This document shows, piece after piece, positions 11,370 to 22,817 of a stretch of 64,000 nt of DNA. The stretch is taken from positions 1,054,001 through 1,118,000 of the forward strand of contig OY751489.1 of assembly GCA_963565915.1 (NCBI GenBank), given 5' to 3'. A program made the position numbers and the translations under genes. The notes below the pieces were generated by a model. That model saw nothing but the letters and a program-made list of their open reading frames with translations, was not told the DNA's origin and made no database searches. The DNA comes from Entoloma clypeatum (taxonomy: Eukaryota > Basidiomycota > Agaricomycetes > Agaricales > Entolomataceae). The stretch's first letter is position 1; the number at the start of each line of letters is the position of its first letter.

Positions 11370-12958
11370 ATGGATCAGGGTACGATAGAGCGTCTCCATG
11401 CTATACGAGATCACAAGGTTCGAGAAGTCGGATATCATATTTCTTTTGACAGGTGGTTGACCTCAGTTTTTTCAAACAAAAGTATACATACGGTGGGGTC
11501 TGATCCTTTCAGTTGTCGCCAGCTAATCTTCTTCGCTCCCGATAGTGGTGTGCATCACTCTATGGGTATGTATACGTGTGGATACTTACCTTCGATCTTG
11601 AATAACTCGGTCTCTTTCCATCTTATTTTTTTTTGCGCTGGCTCGCAGCTCTATGAATATTGCTCCACCTTCATTCTCGAGGTTCAACTCATCTGGAGCG
11701 CTCGCTGGGCGTCTGCAAAATGTCTCTTCCTCTTGATTAGGTACTTTCAGTTCTGTTTAGTCGGCGTGTTAGTTCACCAAAGTGAGTACTATCCTTGGAC
11801 TGTCATCCTGCTTTCCTTTTCCAGTGACAATGTTCAGTTGGCATATCAGGCCCTGTACTATCAGTGAAAGACTGTATTCGAACAGGTACAGTCATCGATG
11901 GTAGATTTCATTCTTGTCCTCCACTTTTTACAGTTTTGAACGGCCGAATACACAGCGATGGCGTGTATTTCTTTGTGTCTCGCAGAAAGTCTGTCCACGA
12001 ATCTTGAAGGCTTGAGCGTCAGCAGCTGATCCAGTTTTATAGCCATGTTCACCGTCAGAACGTGGGCAGTCCTTGGAAGAACTCGCAGGAGCGGGGTATT
12101 CCTTGCCGTATTCGTTTTTGCACTCTGGGTTCCTGCGTTGTCTTTGACAGGATACGGGCTTGTGCTTGGTGCACGGTTGCGTGAGTATATCGCTGCTCAT
12201 GTGGCTTGCCAGCGGCCGGTAGCTGATTCCATCATCTTTAGCTCCATCCCCATCAGGGCCAGTGCAAGTACTCATAGGTGGATGCATGACCGTCGTTAAG
12301 AGCAAGGTTTTGGATTCCATGCATTTTGTTTTCCTAGTGCTTTTCTACCTGGGTAAATCAAATTTGTATGCCGTGATCGTCTTGACACCTCATCTCCCGC
12401 CAGTTACGACTTCTCTTATGGCCATCAAGGGATTTGAACACTGTGAGTCCATGAGATACAGAATTGTGTGATGGTTTGGTAACCTGATGTAGTCGTTAAC
12501 CGAACGTCATATAACCACTTCATTGGACTTGTTTATCTCGATGGCGAGTTCTCAAATCTCCACCGCACAGTTACTGTATGATGCTCATGAATACCAGGAA
12601 TACTCTATTACATCTACTTGTTAGTCCTGTCAATCACCAACTTGGTCATTGTCTATATAGCGCCGGTGTGTTTTCCAGGTCTCGCTTGGCAAAACTTATG
12701 ACCTCAATCATCCATACAGCCAGGATATGGGGATATATTGGTGATGTATGTTCTCGCTTCGACGCACATCCGCAATCCCGGTAGTCATGATGTAATCGCA
12801 GTCCCCAAGGATTCGTCGCATCAATACTAGCATGCAAGATGATGTTGAACCTGCGAGCATATGACCAGGTCCGCTTCAAGACCGTTCACATCTCTTCCAT
12901 ACATTTCGATGTTGGACAGACATTGGATCAGGGAGAATCGGAGGGGGATGGGGAGTAG
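11370..12958 (+). CDS. DUF6533 multi-pass membrane protein, copy 5
   Basis: Fifth DUF6533 paralogue. ATG 11370 gives MDQGTIERLHAIRDHKVREV. The signature exon QLYEYCSTFILEVQLIW (about 11646) continues as SARWASAKCLFLLIRYFQF. The exon ends at a GTGAGT donor at 11781 and resumes after TTTCCAG near 11823 with MTMFSWHIRPCTISERL. Further exons are MACISLCLAE, MFTVRTWAVLGRTRRSG with a long hydrophobic run (about 12045-12170), a membrane exon near 12290-12440, and the C-terminal exon with LACKMMLNLRAYDQ. The stop is TAG 12956-12958. Its leader carries the miniature inverted-repeat element. Confidence 0.66.
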
Positions 12959-13248
12959 TGCCCACCATTTCTGTGTGTGGCAACGGAACGTGTTTTGGGG
13001 AGAGATCGACGTTCATTTGTTAGACTGTCTACCCCCGGGACAGCGCAGAATCGCATGATCTGGGGTGCCCCGTGCCGCCGGCGGGGGGTCGGGTTTGATT
13101 GACAGCGAGTATCTTCTTTATGAAGGAAGGACGAAAGGTTTCCTTTGCATCCAATCCGCGAAATACTGGCCTCGTGCCTCTATCCTTATAACTTAGCAAA
13201 GGGGGAAAAAATAATCACTGCCCGATAACTGGCGTATTTTCCTTTACA

Positions 13249-13332
13249 AACAGCAACCTGGTTCGAACAAGTGACGCCCCTGACCTACAGAAAAGAATCA
13301 TCCCCGCGCGCGTCCGACTGCGCCATGCTGCC
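13249..13332 (-). tRNA. tRNA-like sequence (decayed)
   Basis: The minus strand shows GGCAGCA, TGGCGCAGTCGG (A box), CGGGG, a diverged loop, CGTC, a T arm with B box TTGTTCGAACC and TGCTGTT. The acceptor and T arm can pair. The anticodon stem 3' side is lost. It is the fourth occurrence of this sequence, again just downstream of a DUF6533 copy. Confidence 0.42.
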
Positions 13333-13989
13333 TGTCAGTAACTTTATGCCTTGCGAAATATATCCACGGCTGTACTGTATGTGAAGTTGACCGCGACGCT
13401 TTGCCTTCTGACAGCCTTCCAAACTAAACTCTACGCATTACGATGAACGGACATGTGTGTACATGGATGGTGCGAAATTAATCAGAATTAAAAAGGAATA
13501 ATTTCGAGGCGGGGTATTGTGGGCGAAAGCCTGGGGGGGCTTTCCGACCTGGCAGAGGATCCAACCTGGGGTAAGAGAGATGAGATTCGAGGGCGGGCGG
13601 TCAGTCGCGTGTTTGCGAATCAAGGTTTCTTACCCGAGGATTGGCAACCCTTGGCTACACAGGCAAGTTGCGGGGGAGCTTGGAGAAGGTGGAGCTTCGG
13701 AAGGCGAACGAAGAGGGTGTGGAGGGTGGGGAAAAGAAAGGATAGGTGCAGCAGAATGCACCAATGCCAGTCAGTGTAAGAGGAGAAGGGATGCATACAT
13801 GTGACCGGTAACACTTATGCGAAGACCGCGCTCTTGGACTACGCTCGTGCCTCACTGCGTTCAAGAGCAGGAAACCTTCCACCGATCAGCACCGTGACAT
13901 CTGCAGCTTATGGAGCCCAATGCGCGAGAAGACTTCATATCAAAGACCAATATCATTGAAAAGACAAACAAAGATGGTCTAAGTGGGCA
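13333..13989. other. Spacer with no supported gene
   Basis: The first bases continue the repeat unit (AGCCTTCCAAACTAAAC resembles the sequence before the dynactin fragments). The homology is cut near 13430 by unrelated sequence. Open frames on both strands near 13517-13880 overlap one another and none is recognised. Confidence 0.45.
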
Positions 13990-15558
13990 CTATTCGCTAA
14001 CCTCCTCCGATTCTCGGTGACTCGATATCCGTCCAGCATCGAAATATATGGTTGACAGATGAGCGGTGTTGGCGCGGACCTGGTCATGTGCTCGCAGGTT
14101 CAACATCATTCTGCATGCCAGTATTGATGCAATAAATTGTTGGGGGCTGTGGCCATGTTATGAATGCCGGAATGTGCGTCAAAGCCAGGACGTACAGTGC
14201 CAATATACTCGCATACTGCGGCTGTATAAATAATTGAGGTCATCATAGGTTTTGGCGACCGAGACCTGGAAAACGCACCGACGTCGCATAGATTATGATC
14301 AAGTTGATTATTGAGAGGACCAACAAGTAGATGTAATAGAGTATTCCTGTTGTTTATGCTCAGAGCATCATAGGGTCAACATGCAACGAAGAACTTGCCA
14401 TCAAGATAAACAAGCCACATGAAGTGACTGTATGACGACCTGTTAACGACTGAATCGGGTTATCAAATCATCGTACAATTCTAGAGCACATTGACTCACA
14501 GTGCTCAAAACCCTTGATGGCCATCAGAGAAGCTATAACTGGCAGGAGATGAGGTGTGAAGACAATGGCGGCGTACAGACTTGATTTACCGACGTAGAAG
14601 GGCACTAGGAGAATATAGTTCACGTATTTCAGAGTGGTCCCAACGATGGTCAGGCATTCAATTTTGAGCGCTTGCAGTGGCACCGGCACGGGCAAAACTA
14701 AAGACAATGGGATATCCAAGAATCACCTATTGCCTAGTCCGCGAGAGCAACGATGCACTCACGTATGATACCGGGAACCCAATATGCTGTCAAAACCAAC
14801 ATGGGAACCCAGGGTGCCACAAAGAACGCGGCAAGAAATACCCCACTCCTGCGAGATTGTCCTAGGACTGCCCACGTTCTGATGGTGAATATGACTATGG
14901 ACTAGATCAGCTGCTCAAGCTCAAGCTTTCAAAATTCGTAGACACACTTTCTGCGAGACACAGGCAGATATCGAGCATTACTGTGCATTCAGCCCTCCAA
15001 AACTGTATGAAGTTGAGGACACAAGTGGAATTTACCAATGATGATTCCGTCTGTTCGGACACAGTCCTTCGCTGATATAGGACCTGATATGCCGACTAAA
15101 CATCGTCACTACAAAAGGAAAGTAGACTACAGGATAACACTCACTTCGGTGAACTAGCGCGCCGACTAGAAAGAACTGAAGGTATCTAGTCAAAAGGAAG
15201 AGACATTTTACAGTCGTCCAGCGGGTGCTCCAAATGACTTGAACTTCGAGAATGAAGGTGCAGCAATATTCATAGAGCTGCGAGCCAGCACAAAAAATAA
15301 GAGGGATCCAGAGATCGCATTATTGTAGCTCGAAGGACACGATACACGCACCCATAAAGTGATGCACGCCACTATTGAGGGGGGAGAAGATTAGCTGGCG
15401 ACGACCGGGAGGATCAAGCCTCACCGTGTATATGCTTTGGTAAAGAAAAGGTCGATTACTTGTCAGAGAAAATACTATATCGGTTATCCAACTTGAAGTT
15501 CTCGAACCTTGTGATTTTGCACAGCATGGAGATACTCTATCGTATCGTGCTGATACAT
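13990..15558 (-). CDS. DUF6533 multi-pass membrane protein, copy 6 (inverted)
   Basis: Sixth DUF6533 paralogue, on the opposite strand to the other five. The start at 15558 reads MYQHDTIEYLHAVQNHKVRE. The signature exon LYEYCCTFILEVQVIW ends near 15220. The membrane exon IFTIRTWAVLGQSRRSG with WVPMLVLTAYWVP lies near 14770-14895, and a further membrane exon at about 14560-14720. The C-terminal exon has LACRMMLNLRAHDQ and ends SEEVSE at the stop 13990-13992. The sequence is closest to copy 4. The unit leader (13.5-15.8 kb side) is inverted with it, so the whole unit was turned round. Confidence 0.66.
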
Positions 15559-16095
15559 TCCAAAGGTATTTTGTCAGAAACGACTACCGAGATAGAGGGG
15601 ATCCAGCGATGCCAGTCAAATGGCACCTTCTTCTAGTGACTGAAGCCGCCAGTCTCGGATGGGTCGTGGAACTATGTCAGCCTACGTTTGATAGCCATCG
15701 GTAAAGCTATGCAAAGGACGGAGAGAGTGCTCACTGTCATCGATTCATCAATGGGCGCCTTTGCCGTGATCATGAGGAGTTTGCGCATTCGAGGTTTAGG
15801 CAAGAGGCGAAGCCGATTGAGATCGTGGAGAGCCCCATGGTACTATGATTCCTTGCGGACAGGTCACAGCCTTGGGAATTGCTGGGGGAACTTTGTAGAG
15901 AGCGATGCCGTGCTCTGCCGCTGTAATACGGGATCAGGACTGGATGGGAACCAAACGTTCAAGATCTCGATTCTTGGCAAGAATTGCACTTGGTGGCTGT
16001 GCGGACCTTGGCACCTTACAGTGGATCTGTGAAGACCACGCCATCTATATCAGTACCCTCTCTTATAGATCCCAGCACGCACACACGCGCCACCA
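15559..16095. other. Spacer between inverted DUF6533 unit and dynactin-like gene
   Basis: 15640-15800 is the inverted copy of the unit leader found at 2830 and 5320. The remainder, up to the ATG at 16096, is probably the promoter of the dynactin-like gene. No gene is seen. Confidence 0.5.
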
Positions 16096-17208
16096 ATGGC
16101 AAGCATCGGCTCCGTCTTCCTAGGCGACGTCCAGCGGCACCGTCTCCTCTCCAACACGCCCCCATCCACGTCTCCGCCCTCCTCTCCTCCTGCCGCCGCC
16201 GTTTTTCCGTCTGCGCTCGCTAGTGGTGGTTCTGCGCCGGATAACGAGAAGGAACGTGATATAAGAACAGTCGCCGAACGAGGAGAAGGGGAAGGCAAAG
16301 TTCAGCGGCACGAGATCGATCCGGAGCTGGCGCTCGATTTGAGGCTGAGGTGGTTGGAGGCGATTTTGGTCGGTGTCAAGGCTGAGGTGGGTGGGGGTAG
16401 GAAGGGGCAGAAGGGTAGCGAGGCGCAGACGCAGACACGGACACAGACACAGACGCTGTGCAGGCTTGCGGAGAACGTGCAGAGGAGGCTGGATAGCGTC
16501 GTCGAGGGTAACGAGGGGGTCAAACGGTTCATGGCTCAGTGTGCGTTTTTTTTTGTTTTTTGTTTTTGCTTTATCTATGATTCCATTTTCACTAATGATA
16601 CAAATGTGGGGATCGGCAGATGACCAGCACGCCCACCTCCTGACGCCCACATTTGCGCTGTCGCTGTCAGACGCGGCGGCGCCCCCGTCGTATAGCACGA
16701 TGTCGCCCGAGGAGGTAGATGCGCTGTTGGCCGAGATGGAACAGGACATACGCGCGGCGGAGAGGGATGTACGGGAGATCCAGGTGCTGGAGGGCAGGGG
16801 CGTGACAGGTGCTGGGAGGCTCGCTGGTGCGTTTGGTTTCTTTGCGTTTGTGTTCTTTTCTTCTTTTCAATGACTGGGTGCGCGGTAGAACACGACTCGC
16901 TAAAACCGAGGCTCCGTGCGTTGGTGGAGACGCAGCGGGAGAATGCGGAGCGGGTGGAGAAGCTGGAGCGGAGGGTGGTGGGGATCGTGGAGAGGCATGC
17001 TGCTCATGTGGGTTTTTATTTTCAATTCATCTTTACCTCTACTCAGGGGAGGGGAGCTGAGGAGGTTGCTTTCTTAATATAGGTGGACACGCTGTCGGAC
17101 CTTTTTGTGGAATGGGACGACGCGCTGAGTGCGGCGGAGGATGGGATATTGAAGCTCGAGCGGGAGCGGGACGAGCGGAGGAGGTTGGGGCTTGAAGCTG
17201 AGGCCTGA
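16096..17208 (+). CDS. Dynactin p24/p22-like subunit (putative)
   Basis: A predicted coiled-coil protein in four exons: 16096-16540, 16620-16826, 16889-17007 and 17083-17208. Joins were checked by frame, e.g. Q-Y-D-Q-H across intron 1 and H-V-D-T-L across intron 3. The N-terminal 60 residues are Pro/Ser/Ala-rich. Then follow a helix (DPELALDLRLRWLEAILVGV), a QTQT low-complexity run, a helix ending FMAQYDQHAHLL, and heptad-like acidic segments (MSPEEVDALLAEMEQDI). The end reads VDTLSDLFVEWDDALSAAED. That ending and the overall layout resemble dynactin subunit 3 (Dynactin_p22 family), which ends with a similar FVQWDELL motif. The assignment is by layout and this motif only. Partial copies of its 5' end occur at 7781 and 10720. 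Confidence 0.5.
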
Positions 17209-17403
17209 ACGGTTTGCTTTCCATCTGAAAGTATTATTATTCAGAAGGATCTTTTCCGGATTAACGATACAATCCAATCAATATGTACATTACATAGTCT
17301 ACAAATGCAACCGCCTCCCCAAACCGGGGAACGTCAGTAATACTAAATAACATCCAGTAGCTCTACAGTCCATCGTGATTTTGTACGTCATTAATATGGT
17401 CAA

Positions 17404-18760
17404 TCATTCATTCCGCATCAACCTCATCCTCGCCCCGATCCACCTCCGCCGTACGCGCGACCAGAGCCATATCCACGCGGGCAACGCGACACCGTAGACG
17501 GCGCGGGGGTCGATGACCTCGAGGAAGGAGTCGGAGTTTGCAGGGGGTTCGGGGCAGATCTGGATGCCGATGGTGAGGTTTGAGGTGTCGCTGAGGGTGG
17601 CGGTGAGGGCGTCACGGAGGAGGAGGCGGGGAACGGAGCATTGGGAGGCGTCCATGCGGTGGACGGTGAGGATGGCGATGCGGCCGTCTTGGGGTATGCC
17701 ATGGTTGACACCTGTGGACGCATTAATATCAATTATGGTGAGGCTGTGTAGATTGCTTGCCTTCCTTTCCGGGTGAGAGGAGGTCGGCGCGCCATTCTAG
17801 ATTTGCTTTCCACCATTTGTTACGCCATTTGCTGCCAGAAACGGCGCGGTCGACGAGCCAGTCGCGGCCTGGAATCGGGGGGGGGGGGTGAGTTTCGTTG
17901 AAGGGGAGGGATGCAAGTGCTGGGGCGTACCTAGGTTGTAACCGTCAGGAACAATTTTGTGGTGCTTGCTCGAGTTCTGGATTGGTCGGTGGGTAGGGGT
18001 TGATGGGCATGGGGCAGATCGGTACGAACCTCTTCTTTAGAGACACTGGAATAGGGATTGAGAATGGTGTGGTGGATAGAAAAGAGAAGAAAGGCGTACC
18101 CGAGAAACCATGCTCCGCTGTTTGCCATTGTACCATTTTGCTTCCATGCTCTAAAGTGATTGCCTCCTGTGGAAGACAGACATGGGCGCCAAAATCAGGG
18201 GGGGGGGATGTTCTGGGAGAAACGACGAACCTGCGAAACTCTCCCAGCAAGTCCCCCATATCGGGAAGTAGTATTGTCGGGCGAGATACTCCTCGATCTT
18301 CCTTCCGTCGCCGTCGCCGAGGTCTGCGTCGTGTCGCTGGCCGTAGTGGAGGCCGAGGCACTCTTCTGAGAACCCAATGGACCTAAGTAGTAAGCGCGAT
18401 GAGGCTGTGTGGAGTGGATAAAGCGGAAAGGGGAGGTACTTGGCATATTCGTGTAGGCCGGATTCGGTGAGGACGTACGGGTCCGAAAGGCCAGAGATTA
18501 TCACGTTGAGAGGCTCGCCGTATTCAGGGGTAGTGAACTGGGTGTATGGGTGGTGAAGGGCCGGAAAGGGTGAAGGGATGGGGGCAACGTACGTCTAGAA
18601 ATTGACCGCCGTTAATGCGGGGGTCGTGCCAGCCGATGAGCGGGATGGAGAGCTCCTGTGGACGGGTGTCTTGTGCCACGAGGAGGGGCGGGCTGAGAGG
18701 AGAGGCGAGGGCGTGGGTGAGGAGGAGAGGGAGGAGGACGAGGGTGGCGGCGGCTGGCAT
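17404..18760 (-). CDS. Secretory-pathway protein with signal peptide and C-terminal membrane helix
   Basis: The start at 18760 gives MPAAATLVLLPLLLTHALAS, a typical signal peptide. Several short exons follow: WHDPRINGGQFLD, then TTPEYGEPLNVIISGLSDPY with VLTESGLHEYAK, then RSIGFSEECLGLHYGQRHDA, then EEYLARQYYFPIWGTCWESF, then HFRAWKQNGTMANSGAWFLG. The next is IVPDGYNLGRDWLVDRA, then WRADLLSPGKEG, then HGIPQDGRIAILTVHRMDAS. The C-terminus has a hydrophobic stretch (AVYGVALPAWIWLW) followed by an Arg-rich tail, suggesting a single-pass type I protein with a short cytosolic end. I recognise the layout as a conserved fungal hypothetical protein but cannot give a function. It is divergent from AVL9 with only 112 bases between the starts, so the two may share a promoter. 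Confidence 0.72.
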
Positions 18761-18872
18761 GGCGGGGGGGTGGAGTGCCAGAGGGATTTCCAGTTTATTT
18801 ATTATAAACGTGCACTGCAGTTGCGATCAATCTCTCCATCGCTACCTCTTCACGTGACTATTCTCTCCTCTC

Positions 18873-21800
18873 ATGGCGTCGCCGCTGCCAGAGCCTTCCC
18901 CGACAGACCTCCGCCGCTACCTCGACACCGACGACGACGACGAAGACGCAGACACCGCCTCCCAGCGCTCCATCTCCCTCTCCTCTCCCCCCGCCTCACC
19001 ACGGCACCTCCACCGCTCCGCACTGGACAATCTCGTGACAGCACCCCACGAGCCCAAACGCGAGTCCCACACCTCCACGCTGGACACCGATGTCGCGTCG
19101 GAGGCCGACGGGAGCAGCATGTTTCGCCACTCGCTCACGGAGGTGTCCCCGAGCACGTCGGCTGCACCATCCCTTTACGGCGAGGACAGAGACAAGGACC
19201 GCGATTACGCCCCGGGGATGGTGTACCCCCCTTCGTCGAGGACGAGGGCAGGGGACGACAGCGCATCGATATCCTCGTGGGCCAGTGGGAGTTCGAGAAA
19301 GACACGCCCCGAGTCGTTGCTTGTTACTCTGACTGAGGGGCAGCTTATCCTTGGGATTGCACTGGTGGATTTCAATCACCTGGTACGTCGATTCGTGGAA
19401 CGCTTTACAGTATGTTGACTTTTTGGATTCGGCTAGATTGGTCCCCGGATAGAGTTCTCCAAGGGCGAGATTATGGAGGATGAAGAGGTCGCAAAGATTC
19501 TTCCGTTTTTGGCGCTTCCAGATGGCGCACATCTCGTATGTCCTCGTAAAATTTCACAGTTTACGACCGGCATTCATACATTTGAATATGGTGCAGAGTG
19601 CCGAAGATTACTCTTATTTCCACCTCGTCTCACCCGGTCCAAATCCCACCACCGTCTTTGGCATTTCGTTCGTCAAATCCCGAATACTACAATCTCTCAA
19701 AATTGATCACATATTACCTTTAGATGTAACCAACAGATCGCCGCCTCAGCTCTCCTTGTCAAAGGAGCAGACGTAACACGATCTATCGTCCAGAAAGCTG
19801 TCGTAGTCCTCGCTTCAAAACCCGTCTTTGGTCCTATACGGTACGAACGTGCTGTATTTTTCCTGCCCTTCAACTTAAAAATTTTCAACCCCAGAGCCAA
19901 ACTCGGCGTCGTGACAACAGCCCTATTCAATCAAAGGTCTTATCCCGCCCTACGCCCACCGCTCCCCCTTCTGACACGCCCCACAGAGACTTTACAGACC
20001 AAAGCATCCTCGACGACTTTTCATCCTCTCTCGAACTCTCTCTCCGAGGACAGCTGACTGAAAGCGGGCTTTACATGGGTATTTTATTTCATCCTTTCTT
20101 TGCTTCTTGCTTTTTGACATACCACACTAGGAACAAGTATGTATGTAACCCCTACACCCCCTCCTTCCCTCTCTCAGTGGGGCCTGTGCACGTATACTTA
20201 TCTGAACCATGCGGGCACAGCCGCGAACTCGTGCATACGTTCCGGCAGCGGACGTTGGTCCTTGTGAAGGCGCTGATGTTGCAGAAACGCGTGAGGCGGT
20301 CTTTCCCTCCTGTCGCCTTTCTTTCTTCAAACCTTCCCTGAAACAGATCATGTTCTACGGACACCCTGTCGAGCGGTTGTGCACGTACCAATACTCGCTC
20401 GTCTCGCTCATCCCCGGTGAGCACCCCTCCCTTCTCTACTACACCCACATCTAGAGCACGTACATCACCCAGGCCTCCTCCAAGCCCTTGACGACTCGGG
20501 CTCCTCGGCGCTCGCCACACGCGCCCCGTCCCTGCAGCGTGCCACCACCCTGCGCACCTCCGACCACAAGAGCATGATGGCGTATATGGGCCTCCCGTTG
20601 GACATATTCGGCAAGGAAGCGTTCTTCCAGCCGTACCTGCCGCTGCAGCAGTTGGACGCGCTGAAGGAGACGGGAAGCTGGCTGTGTGGGTGCACGAACT
20701 CGATTGTGACGGCGCGGGGGGAGGTGGACTTGCTCGTTAATGTGGGTCCTTTTGTGTCCCTTCCTTTTCCTCCATCTTTTTTTGGGTATCTCTGTTCGTG
20801 CTTGCTGACGTACAGTATGGCCTCAGATCGAGACGGGCTCGTTTGAGTTCCGCGACGCGAGGCTGGAACGGTCGGCCGGGCTGACGCCGGCGGATAGGAA
20901 GTGGATGGACGGTATCATTCAGGATGTGAATGAGGGGTGGAGTGAGGGTAATTCGACGAATGGTTTGCAGTGCGTCTCTTTTCTCTCTCTCTCTCACTCG
21001 CGGAGCTGATGGAGGATGGGCAGGTTCAAAGGGAGCGATGATTATCTGAGGACAAAAGTGAGGACTCGTTGTTATGGCCATCGTATGCGCGCATATATTG
21101 ACTCGGAATGTTCAGTTTGAGGAGTATATCTTTGCCGCGCTGGCGTCGGTGAGGTATCAAGAGTTTGTGTCCAAGGGGGAGGGCAACGGGGTTATCATCA
21201 CTGGGGGGTCTGGTACGTCTCCAGTCTTTACTTTGTTTTCTCTCGATGATTGGACAACGAATTTCAGGAGGGGACTCGACGTCGACGGAAGACTTCAACC
21301 CGCTGTGGATATCTGAGTTCAAGAAGACGAATGCGTATGAAGTATGGGAGCGGATTACGGATCCGGTGTTGTTTGATATAGTTGAGCCTCGGTAGGCCGC
21401 TTTTTTCCTTTCCTCTCTCCCTCTCCCTTCCCCATATCAACCGAAAATGAATCTGAATCCCCCTCACAGACACCCATGCACAGAGAAGCCCTCGGTCGTG
21501 ACGGACATTGGCATCCGGCTGCAAGAAGGTATACAAGACCTGCGGCTGGAGCAGCAGCTCGCGCCGGCAAGGGAGGCGGTGGCGAATGCGCTGAGTGTGG
21601 GGTCGACGGGGTTCTTCAAGGCTGTGGAGGGGGTGCGGGAGCGGTGGGCTGCGAGGGCGGGGGAGGGGGAGAAGGAGAAACTAACACAGATACAGACGCA
21701 GATACAGGAGAAGAGGCTGTCCCCTGCGCCGTTATCGGCGGGGCTGAAGCCGTTTTCGTTGCTTGCGGGGCGGACGGCGTCAGGTGATTCTGGTGCTGCG

Positions 21801-22514
21801 CCAACGCAAGTGCAATCGCAGCGGCCGGTGAACTTGGGGTCACCCTCGGCGTTTACGAGTCCGTCGAGGCAGAGTTTGGCGGGGTTGGGGGCGGGGATGA
21901 GGTCTTTTTGGGCGAGGAGGGCGTCGTCGTCCTCCTCCTCCGGCGAGGCTGGTGGGGGGTCGAGGTCGGCGGGGGCTTCGCCGGTCGTGCCTGCGTTGGA
22001 GTTGGAGAAGGAGAAGGAGAAGGAGAAGGAGGGCGGGGAGTCGGGGAGTCTGGGGAGTCTGGAGGAGCGGGAAGAGAGAGATGGGTGGGAGGGATTGGGG
22101 CAGATAGAGAAAGAGGGGGAGAAGGAGAGGGAAGACCCATCGACGCCGATGGCGAAGGGGACTCCGTGGGTTAACCTGACGTCGTTGGGTGGGGCGACGC
22201 CCAAGGCGGGAGCAAGGAGTTTCGGTGCTGGTGCTGGTGGGTTTGGGGGACTGGTGTCGCCGACGACACCGACGCCGTGGGGCGGGAAGGGGAAGGAGGG
22301 TAGAGTGGGAGAAGAAGAGGTGTATGTTGTTGGCGTGGATGGTGAGGTTGATGGGCATGGAGTTGTGAATGATGATGAGAAGGGGAAGGAGGGGCACGAT
22401 CAACATCGACTCGGACATGATGCTGACGCGCGGTCGACGCGGCCGAAGGTGGTGGTGGAGGTGGTGGAGGTGGAAGTCAACGAGGAGGATGCGTACACTG
22501 GGATGGCGCTCTGA
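18873..22514 (+). CDS. AVL9: AVL9-family late secretory pathway protein
   Basis: The DENN-like AVL9 protein acts in exit of cargo from the Golgi to the plasma membrane (known for the yeast protein). The first 150 residues are acidic and Ser/Pro-rich (disordered). The conserved domain begins LILGIALVDFNHL, crosses an intron at 19383, and continues IGPRIEFSKGE, ILPFLALPDGAHL, SAEDYSYFHL, VFGIS, VTRSIVQKAVVVLASKPVFG and KLGVVTTALFNQ. It then runs through MFYGHPVERLCTYQYSL, YMGLPLDIFGKEAF, GCTNSIV, LTPADRKWMDGIIQDVNEG and YEVWERITDPVLFD. The C-terminal 330 residues are low-complexity (Gly, Ser, Glu/Lys runs) without domain signal. At least ten small GT-AG introns interrupt the conserved part. ATG 18873 is the first in-frame start. 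The order of motifs matches the family closely. Confidence 0.88.
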
Positions 22515-22817
22515 GTGTTCAATTTTTATTTATTCTACTCGACTTGATACCCCGTGTCATCCAACTTTTCATAACACAACGTTCTCTGTAATATATACAC
22601 GAGTGATAATAGTCTGCCTACTACAGGAGGACTTCCATCAAGCGACTCGGACGACATGAACGAGCTACAACGCTTCCGTTCTCGATCGCCGGTTCCCAAT
22701 ACCGCAATTGCTGCTGAGGGCTCGGATTGCTGAAATTTAATTCCTGGAGCAATGGCAAGTTCAACAGCAATGCCCAATGACGAGAGCATCAGATTGCTTC
22801 CGGTAAGTAGTACCCAA

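Noticed and set aside
13519..13779. Open frame MGESLGGLSDLAEDPTWGKR on the plus strand between DUF6533 copies 5 and 6
   Set aside because: Overlapping open frames of similar length exist in two other frames and on the minus strand, the region is G-rich, and no domain or homologous copy in the other units supports it.
21464..22418. Long minus-strand frames opposite the AVL9 3' end
   Set aside because: They are shadows of the low-complexity, GC-rich C-terminal tail of AVL9.
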